A stretch of 64,000 nucleotides of DNA, taken from positions 330,247,106-330,311,105 of the forward strand of contig OY282558.1 of the NCBI GenBank assembly GCA_958295665.1, in the 5' to 3' direction. The translations under genes were made by a program, and so were the position numbers. Within the stretch, counting starts at the first letter, position 1. The number at the start of each line of letters is the position of its first letter. The notes beneath the pieces are model-generated. The model did no database searches. It saw only the letters and a program-made list of their open reading frames with translations, and had not been told where the DNA came from. This document shows positions 55,326 through 64,000 of this stretch, in pieces. The stretch is from Tipula vernalis. Its lineage: Eukaryota > Arthropoda > Insecta > Diptera > Tipulidae.

Positions 55326-56174
55326 GGTGTGAATTTCTAATACATTCATTGAGACGATCGAAGTGGTTCCAATCAGTTTTATTGTTTCTGTGTATACACT
55401 ATCTTTGTTCCGAAAGTGATTAAGACAGGTGCGTGAGTGGTCCGATGACATGTCCAAACATGGCGTCGCTTTAATATAATTTGCGGCTCCTCTGGTGACG
55501 CATAAATCTATGACATCTGGGATCTTTCTTCTATCACTTGGCCGTTTGGTAGGTTCACTGGCTGATACATTATGAAAATTATTTTTTAGACTTGATCCCC
55601 ACTGTTGTTGTATTGCATTAAAATCACTCATTTCTATAAAACGTTGAATCGAGCATGTAATATTCAATATACGACCGATATAGGGCCACAATGAGATGGC
55701 CCATTAGGATGATTTGTGTTATATAAGAAACTTCTGCTGGTGCTATGCGTCTCGGATATTAGCAAGATATCAATTTCTTGTTCTATCAAGAAACTTTTAA
55801 CTTCTAGTTCAGGTTGTGACAAGCCCTTGGTATTCCAGATCGCTAATTTAAGGGTTCTGGATATTGAATGATTTGGAAACATGCTCGTTAGAAGATTAAA
55901 GGTAGTATTCATTTTTGGTCATTAATTTTTCCATCATAATTTTTAACTGTTGTTTGGAAGACTGCTCGAGTAGTTCATAATTTTTTTAACTGTCCTTTGA
56001 ATACCTTTCCTTGGTACGATTTCGTTCCGAAGTTTGAATTTTAATTGAATCTTTGAATTTCTGATTTGTCCCGGTAAATAACTGATAAGACAAATTCGGA
56101 TTTGTAGCGGGCTGCGGCTTCACCACTATTTTTTCTCTGTGAGGGACATCTGCGTGTTTGAATTGAATGCACAA
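55326..56174 (-). pseudogene. Jockey-type LINE: ORF1 end and endonuclease
   Basis: 56174-55930 reads HADVPHREKIVVKPQPATNPNLSY and EQSSKQQLKIMMEKLMTK, the end of ORF1. 55912-55664 starts ORF2: LKLAIWNTKGLSQPELEVKSFLIEQEIDILLISETH (endonuclease N-terminal block), then in another frame 55691-55326: DFNAIQQQWGSS, KIPDVIDLCVTRG, CLDMSSDHS, the C-terminal endonuclease block with the SDH catalytic His. Open over long pieces, so younger than most LINE relics here, but frameshifted. Confidence 0.8.
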
Positions 56175-58225
56175 GTCTACTTATCGAATATATTTCTTTG
56201 TTTGTTTCATTCATATTTCATGCAATTTAGTTTAGGCAAACTAAAGCCAATTTGTACAAAACGTTTTATTGAAGTTTTTGTTAACACTGTACTTTTTATT
56301 TTTTTGCACAAGACAATAAATTTGAATGTTTGCTGTTCAATGATTAGACAACTAATTGTTTCTTTCACTAATACTAAAAAAAATATTGCATCTCCCATTA
56401 AATTTTTCTTTTTGTTGAGAGATTGATAATACGCCCAATTTTTTAAAGTTAAAAAGAATATTTCAAAAATTCAAATCAAAAACCATTTTCTCTGAAAATT
56501 ATTATTTGTTGTTTATTTCTAAAATTTTATTAATAATTAAATAATAATAAACTTCATTTATTTCTTTAAAATAAACAAAAAAAAAAAAGGAAAAGAAAAT
56601 TAATTATAAAACTTAAATTAAAAAAAAAAAATATGATGGAAAAAAAATTGAAAGAAACTAAAAGAAAAAAAAAACAAAATAAACTGACAAAACTAAAATT
56701 AATTTTTAATTTTTTTGACTACTTGAAAAATTAAATCAGATTTTTCGAAAATTTTTCTTCATATATGTGTATCTGTTTGTTTTTAATAAATTAACTATAA
56801 CATTAATTATAAGATCTTTTATTTTTTGTTAAATTTTATTTTATATTTTATATAGATTTTTAAATTGATTTTGGGTATAACAGAAAGGCACCCCAGAGTT
56901 TTTTTTTTTTTTTTTTAAATATATATTACTTTAAATAATTTAATTTTTCAAATTTGTATTTATTAATTTTTTATTTCGTTGATATATATTTTATGATAAA
57001 TTACGATTTAATCGTGATTGTATTTGCTTTTTATTCATTTATTTAATTTACTTTAAAATTACCATCGATAGTTTCAATTTTTCTTAATTTTTTTAACATT
57101 TTTTTTTTAAATTAATTTGACTTGAATATAATATTACATATTAATTTTAAATTAATTAGGTTTAAGGGTTTTGTTTGTTTTTTTTTTAATTAGGAATAAC
57201 ATAAATTTAAATTTCATATTTAATTTAGTATTATATATTACATAAATTTAAAATAGTTATTAGTTGGGATTATTTCTTATAGGAAAAAAACTCACATGTT
57301 TTGTTCTTCATACATTTTTTTTTGTGTTGTCTTTAAAAATAAATAACATTTTTTTATAAGCGCAAAAAAATAAATTTATTTTTAAAGATAATTTTTTTTT
57401 TTTTACTAATTAATATTTAAACTTTTATTTACATATTACATTCAAGTTTGACATATTTTTGTGCATATAACTTATAAACACTATAATTAAAAACTAATGT
57501 AATCAATTCATTAATTTAAATTAAACTTTTTTTTATAGTAAAAATTATTGTATATTTAAATTTAATATTAAATAATAAGAAAATATATACAGAGAAATAA
57601 AAAATAAAATTATTATAATTTAATTATTTAAATATAATATAATAAGCAGAAAATGATACTTTTTTTAAACGCGATAAAAAACAGACTTTATAGGATACAT
57701 TTTTCATGAAATTATACTAACAGAAATGGGTGGTCGCGTGCGCGCGGTACCTACTCATCTTGGTTGTCTATCAACTAAACACTTAAAAATACTTTTTTAT
57801 TTATAGTAAATAGTAAACATTTATTAATGTATGTATGTAAGTATGTGTGCGCTTATTAAATATTGTGTTGATTTAATTCCTTTATTTAAAGATTTTCCAC
57901 AGGCCAACCATAAATTTCTAATCTATCACATATATGTTTTGCAATCACCGGTGGAATACGGATGGCCGTAGGAAAATAATAAATTATTTTTGTAACGTGT
58001 GGTGAAATTAAATTAACACACTTTTCAATTTTGTAACACACAATACACAGGCACGGCAACGCACACTTCACTTTCAGTAGTATACTTCAAAATTGTTGAG
58101 GCAATTATGTCTGAATTTTATACCGTTCGATTTTTGGTGCAAACGAACAATAAAAAAAAAATCCACTATTGATAACAACATTTTCTGCTGGTGCATGAAA
58201 AAGCCATACCCAGCTTGGCTTTTAG
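56175..58225. other. AT-rich 3' flank / 3' UTR region of the Drak-like gene
   Basis: Very AT-rich with long A and T runs (56900, 57110, 57395). The sequence downstream (minus) of the stop at 58226 contains several AATAAA-type signals, so the transcript end lies somewhere here but cannot be fixed. 57730-57760 has the only GC-rich spot (CGCGTGCGCGCGG). No gene. Confidence 0.5.
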
Positions 58226-59783
58226 CTAGCAAATTATACCCTGATCAATGCCCATCGATTGTCGTTGGCTTTCTATATGTCGACATACAGGGCCGTAACA
58301 TGTTAAATATGGACATCGTGTTCGTGCCGAAGACGGTGACGTTGTACTCGTCGTTGTTGAATGTTGTTGAGAGGTGACTGGGGATGATGAATTTGTCGCT
58401 GTAGCTGATGTTGGAGTTTGATTTTTTTCCGGGATTTGAAATCTTTGCACCAATTCTTTAACACTAGGCGGTGAATCGGGTGCTTTACGACAAACTTTCG
58501 GGGTGGTAGGTGCGTCTGGAAATATTGTCGTCGTTGTAGTTGTCGTTGTATTACAACTACTATTTGACCCATTTATTATCGCTGTCACTTGTGTTTGCTG
58601 ATGCTGTTGTTGTTGTGATGTTTGACTACTGTTTATATTTGTAATTGAACTTAATTTCTCGCAAATTAATCTATTTTCATCTTTTTTCTCCTCAATGATT
58701 AAATTCAATTCACGCGCTTTACAAAAGTAATTTGTTATTAAAATATTTTCTTTATTTTCATCGATATTATTAATTTTATATTCATTAATAAAATTATTTG
58801 TTTCTTCATCACCGACATCATCAATCCCATCATCATTACTGTGTAATATAATTGAAGATGAATTCGATGATTCTATTGTTAGTGATGATGATGAGGTTGT
58901 TGAATTATTATCATCATCTTCATCATCATCGACATCATCTTCATTATCTTCGTCAATGCCATCATCATTATTATCATCATTATTATTACAGTTTTTACTA
59001 CTACAATCATTGTTGTCTTCTTCATCGCACAATATATCATTTGGATTTGATATATTTATTAGCATGGTTGCACAATCTGATAGCCATGAATGTGCTAAAC
59101 ATTCTGTTACAGTTAGGCGATCACTAAAAATATAACAAATTGATTTAATTAGCATCGAAAATTCGAAATTAAAAATTGTATTAATACTCACTTCGGTTTA
59201 ATTCTAAGTGTACTTTTAATAAAATCTATAGCACCAGTTGAAACATCCTCAAATAATTCATCGGGGAACGTCAATGAGCACTGTGATATATTTAAAAATG
59301 TTTCCTGCTTTGTATCACCACCAAATGGACTACAACCGGTTAATAATACATATGTTAGTACTCCAATTGACCAAATATCGGTTTGTAACGATAGTGGTTC
59401 ATAATTTAAAACTTCGGGCGCAACATAATCGGGTGTACCAAGAATTTCACATACTTTGCCACCCTCTTCTACCACACGTGATATACCAAAATCACATAAT
59501 TTAAGGCCGTCTAAAAGTGCACATAAAAAATACAAATATTATAAAGATACTGTGCGTTTATAGAGTTTTATAGACTAGACATTTACACAAATTATAAAAA
59601 TATTTACCTTCAATTTGTTTACCAGCCAATAAAATATTCTGTGGTTTTAAGTCTAAATGTGCAATACACTTTTTATGAAGATACTGTAATGCTTTTAATA
59701 TTTCTTTCATACATGTTATGGTTTGTTGTTCTGTTAATGCGCCTTCATCATCTAGTATTGCTTGTAATTCACCACCTGTTGCC
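58226..59783 (-). CDS. Drak: Drak/STK17-like serine/threonine kinase, last three exons
   Basis: Three minus-strand exons: 59783-59618, 59510-59192 and 59123-58226 (stop TAG), joined by GT-AG introns of 107 and 68 bp; the joins restore QIEDGLKLCDFG and RIKPNDRLTV. Kinase features: ATGGELQAIL (hinge end), HLDLKPQN catalytic loop, DFG, APE (GTPDYVAPEV), DIWSIGV and the end of the C-lobe AHSWLSD. The Gly loop and ATP Lys lie in upstream exons not found here; the first G of 59783 completes a codon. This matches Drosophila Drak and vertebrate STK17, DAPK-family kinases acting on myosin regulatory light chain. The last exon encodes a long tail with an Asp/Asn/Glu-rich acidic run, Ser and Thr runs, a Gln-rich tract, and a Pro/Ser-rich end (PDSPPSVKELVQRFQIPEK). 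Gene identity strong, tail function unknown. Confidence 0.93.
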
Positions 59784-62700
59784 CTATAAAATAAAATAAA
59801 ATAAATAAGCATTAAAATTACAGATTCTATTAATAAATATTTCTTCTTCGCGTTTTATAAAATTGCACCATGTATGTATGAATACATTATAAGATAAAAT
59901 GCCGTAGGTATTAAATAGAGAGAAAATCCAAACAACAATGAAATGGCCCTGCAACATAACCGTGTAATGATATCGATCTATAGTGCAGTAGTTTTCAGTT
60001 TTGTTGGTATTAAATCAAAACATTAATTATTTTTATATAAATCATTTTGTTTTTAAAACGATAAAATATTTACATTCAAAACAGATAAAACCGTATCCAC
60101 CCCAAAACCCAAAAAAAAAAAAAATAAAAATAAAAAACGTCTGAATTTAATTAAATTTTTATGTTTTTCATATAGATCAGGATACAGCCTTAGGATATTC
60201 TAAAATAACATTTCAAGGATTTTCTGTTTGGATTGTATTATTATTAGATCGTAAATAAATGACAGGCCAAACTAAAAATATAATTTATAACCAAGAGAGG
60301 TAAGGTAGTATACACCTAAATTTACGTTCTAAAAATGAATCTTACGTCTTGCTTGACAATAAATAAAATAAAACACAAATGCACACCTATAAAAAAAAAC
60401 AATGATTGTGTTCTTCAGAACGAATAACAAATTTAATTGGTTTATCGGCTGTAAAAAGAAAAATATTAAATCGAGAGATAAGATTTGCAATAAAAGAAGC
60501 GTGATAATTTTATTTTTTTGTAAGGAAAGTAAATTTTAAAGTTTTATTACGCGAAAACGAAAATAACCTAATTTAAAAATTTTTATGTAACTCAAATAAG
60601 ACCGCCATTTCTCCAATTCAAAGAGGTTGCCGCCCAATAATCAAATTGACTTGAATCAAGGAAAGTTAATGATCTGTTTGACACTTTGTTTGGCACGGTT
60701 AATTAATTAATGGCAGGAACAAAAAAATGTAAGCACATCCGTAAAAAAAAACAAATGTTGGTAAGTACTTCTCCGTTTCCTCGCATTTAATGTTGCTTTA
60801 AGTATTTCAGCTTATTTCAATATTCTACGTTTATTTTATTGCTTTAATTCGTTTATCATTGAAACCGTGCGTAAAAGTACTTTTAGCACATGGGTGCTTT
60901 TAGCACATGGGTGCTATACACAATTTATAAAGATGACTATTTTTACGGGTACAACAAATAAAGTACACAGTTCAAAAACCAAGTGTAGCTTTGTCCCAAT
61001 GTCATTGAGATAATAATCTACAAATCCATCATAGTAAAAGAGTCACGATTTTTTAACAAATTACAAATATTTCATAACCGCGCGCTTATTGAATATAGGG
61101 CAATGGTATCACATACCATGAAATTACGTTGGCCGAATCTACAAAACATACAAGGTCTCCAAAAAAAAAAAAACAAAAAAAAATTCTTCACTGATTTTAA
61201 CTTACAGATAACTGACCTTGGAGTAAATTTATTAAGTGATTGATTTATGTACATTTTTTAAATTAGAACATCAGGAAAACTATAAAAGACGGTCACATAT
61301 GTTCGAGTACACAATAATTTAACCCAAATTCAAATCCGAACAAAAATTATTTTGCGCCTATAGAAAAAAAAACGTAACTGATTAGATCTTAGATGAGACA
61401 TAATAATTGATATATTATTTTGAATAGTGTGAATTCATATTATTTACTACAATTATTTTATAGCAAGTATATCATGTGATTGTGGTTTCATTTTAAACTG
61501 GGTTTAAGAAGAAGAAATAAATCTGTAATTCTGTTTTAGGTGATGGAAATAAGATAGATACGTGTACGTGTACATACATAGATCAAAGTCAAGAAAAGAT
61601 TTTAAACGAAAGATAAGATTTAAAGGTATATTCAAGATATAATATAATATACAAACATTCTGTATTCTTCTCCACCAAAGTAATTTAAGATAATTAATTA
61701 GATTAAAATGTTAAGGTTAACTGTTATAAGATGAATTTAAGAGGCACACAAAAAATTTGTGCTTATTATTTCTTGTGCAATTGTGTTGTTTTTTATGTTT
61801 TTATTTCCATTTGGTGATGTAATTACATGTATTGTTGTAATAATATATTTTATCTTGAAAAATCCAATATAGAACGGATGCTCGCCAAGATGTAGGGTAC
61901 AAAATAGTTTCTTTTAATTTTTCAAGGATAAAGTTTCAAGAGCAACAATTGCAAATAAAAATGGAATGACATAGTATAGTATAGACCATAATTCCTTTGA
62001 AATTAATCCTCCTTTCAGAATCGACTAGCTATTTGAGCTGTTTGTTGAAGTAACCAGTACGTTGTTACTAACAATTTTCATACAACTAACAAAGTTAAAC
62101 ATTTTTTAAAAAAAAAAAATTTTTTTTTTGAAGCGGAGTGACGTAAGTGATCTTTTTATAATTAATATTATTTCGTATAATCACAAAACACCAACAGTTT
62201 TCACTTACTTAAAAATAAAAAAACCAAAATTTTATTTTTGAATTTATTTACTTTTATTTATTTAAAACTACAACTAGTTTCGATCTTGTAAAGATCATCT
62301 ACAGGTAATTTTTTGCAATTGATTGCAAAAAATTACCTGTAGATGATCTTTACAAGATCGAAACTAGTTGTAGTTTTAAATAAATAAAAGTAAATAAATT
62401 CAAAAATAAAATTTTGGTTTTTTTATTTTTAAGTAAGTGAAAACTGTTGGTGTTTTGTGATTATACGAAATAATATTAATTATAACTAACAAAGTCACTT
62501 GTATTTTTCAGATTTACCAACCATAAACAGGGATGAACAAATATATTTCTTAATTACTGATGTTGATAAATTACTGTTAACTTTAAATTTAAAACATATC
62601 TGAAGCATAATCTACGAACTTGCTGAAATAATTGACCGCAAAATTAATGTCAGATTGACCAGCCAATGCAATTTATATTAAGACTACTAATCAATTCATG

Positions 62701-64000
62701 ATAAGGCTTATTAGTTAATAAATTTTTTTTCACGCATTATAATTTAAGGGGTTAGGTCACTCTAGCGGTAGAAAAAATAAGCATATTTTGGGAAATTGTT
62801 TTCACCGGGACAATGAAATAAATCAAAACTGGGAAAAATATTCTTTTTTGTACAACTAATGAACTGTAAAGCGTGAAACACACCAAGCAACAATATTGAT
62901 GAAAAACCATAGATTGAGCAAAACTATAAACATTGTTTGTAAAAACATACAGAAATATTCTAATTTTAAAATGAATTTACAAATTTTCCTTTTTTTGGAA
63001 ATTTCTCTATTAAAATTAGAATCAATATAAGGTACGACAAGGACCCTGACCTGCCTGAGCCTGAGATACCGACACTGACATCAATTGATTGGAGAGAAAC
63101 AACCTGTTGGCTTTTTTTTATCAGGCTGACTCTGTTAAAACCCAGATCAACCCTAGAACAAAATGGACCAAGCCCCTAACCTTAATCGAACTCTACAACT
63201 TTAATTCTCCAATTCCATGAACCACGACATAATATTTATGTTTATCCGATTACTTGAACATCGTTTTAGTTCACACAAAACTATCACACAGACACACTGA
63301 CTTAGTGAATTATAAACTATTTTCTTAAAATTTTGCCCGTGTCAATTTCTTTTCTTAAAATAAGACAGAAAATTGGCAACATAAGCAGGCTGAGACTTTA
63401 TCCACTTGTGAATGTGATAGAAGAAATACTTAAAAAATTTTATAAAAAATTCTTAAATTTTTTTGTGCGATTTTCTGTGATTACATAAGCAAATTAACGT
63501 CTCCTGATTTACTGCGTTAAAAACTATTTAGCTCGAGCAGCATACAGGGCTTAACGCTTTAATAGTAAAATAGATAAGTAGTTCTAAACCAATAAATAAA
63601 ATAGTTTTCTTTTAATATTCAAATTTGGCTCAAAAACTAAAAACAATTTTAGTGTAATTTGCAGGATCGAAATTTTTTTTAACGCAAAACACCAACAATG
63701 AATTATGTCTAAGGTCTAACTATTGTATTTCGTATGTACTGTACTCCCTTCTGACTTGAAATACTCCCCTGAAAATTTCAAACGTACTCCATTTAAAGTT
63801 TTCAGAGTGACGGCACTGCTAAGGTTTTTCATCAAAGCCCCCTTTACATAAAAGACGTAAGCATCAGATCAATTTTTAAAGAAGTTTAATTTAAAATTGA
63901 ACTTTTTTGACTAAAATTTTATGAATTTTAGGAATGAAACTCAAATTTTATGAATGAAAAATAATCGTAACATAAAACCTTTTCAGGTTTTTATTTAAAT
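59784..64000 (-). other. Upstream intron of the Drak-like gene
   Basis: From the TTATAG acceptor at 59784 to the window end, at least 4.2 kb. AT-rich with A/T runs, a 14-bp tandem duplicate (AGCACATGGGTGCTTTT, ~60880-60915) and the palindrome at 62156. No upstream kinase exon could be recognised. Confidence 0.6.
62096..62485. mobile_element. Perfect long hairpin (foldback MITE) in the Drak-like intron
   Basis: 62156-62485 is a palindrome: two arms of 164 bp match exactly around a 2-base centre (TG, 62320-62321). The arm includes ACTACAACTAGTTTCGATCT and GATCATCTACAGGTAATT. AACTAACAAAGT occurs at 62084-62095 and 62484-62495, so the inserted unit, with an A/T run and ~25 bp of unique DNA, is likely 62096-62483. 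Non-coding. Confidence 0.8.

Noticed and set aside
58852..59127. His/Tyr-rich plus-strand frame opposite the kinase tail
   Set aside because: It is the antisense of the Asp/Asn-rich trinucleotide runs; the composition is explained by the coding strand.
60970..61050. Possible upstream Drak exon (minus, ...GTKLHLVFEL before a GTGTAC donor)
   Set aside because: Ends like the hinge of a kinase, but the ~25 preceding codons do not fit the kinase N-lobe and a stop is close; chance match.

Overview
The window looks like AT-rich arthropod (most likely insect) nuclear DNA. The evidence is one recognisable host gene with short GT-AG introns, the 3' part of a Drak/STK17-type kinase, and a dense set of insect-type transposons: BEL/Pao, Ty3/gypsy, copia, Jockey, LOA/I-like and RTE-like LINEs, hAT-like, PIF/Harbinger, Tigger/pogo, piggyBac and mariner. 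No rRNA, tRNA, CRISPR or operon-like organisation was seen. Species cannot be named from the sequence.

Layout. 1-1.8 kb: 5' end of a gypsy-type element on the minus strand (LTR, primer site, open gag running off the window). 2.3-4.4 kb: frameshifted gene of an uncharacterised transposase-like family. 4.9-13.6 kb: a graveyard of BEL, copia, piggyBac, Tigger, zeste-like (Myb/SANT) and gypsy fragments. 13.6-18.2 kb: a nest of CAAAACC-ended elements, including two oppositely oriented copies of a ~1.85-kb mobile element that carries a C2H2 zinc-finger gene. 18.3-26.9 kb: a foldback-like DNA element split by a complete, probably young BEL/Pao retrotransposon (18622-25857, single 1,773-codon ORF, LTRs differing at two of 531 positions). 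27.4-28.5 kb: PIF/Harbinger remnant with divergent ORFs. 28.5-30.6 kb: LOA/I-like LINE on the minus strand. 32.6-36.5 kb: a 3.9-kb hAT-type element with perfect 8-bp target duplication that holds two opposed arrays of a ~108-bp satellite and a later LINE insertion. 36.7-45.8 kb: Jockey, LOA and mariner fragments and a large AT-rich element with inverted termini. 45.8-48.2 kb: degenerate AT-rich repeat array. 49.4-56.2 kb: LINE fragments interrupted by MITEs. 56.2-64 kb: 3' flank, three coding exons and a long upstream intron of the Drak-like gene (minus strand); the intron contains a perfect ~330-bp palindrome.

How things fit together. The window records successive nested transpositions. Relative ages can be read from target duplications: the BEL element is younger than the foldback it interrupts; the zinc-finger element R is younger than the MITE it interrupts, which is itself inside another MITE, which is inside a gypsy relic. 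Only the BEL ORF, the partial gypsy gag and the Drak exons are open; nearly everything else that codes is broken. The strongest candidate for something not previously described is the zinc-finger-carrying mobile element pair at 13.68-17.54 kb, followed by the hAT-type element with opposed satellite arrays at 32.64-36.54 kb.
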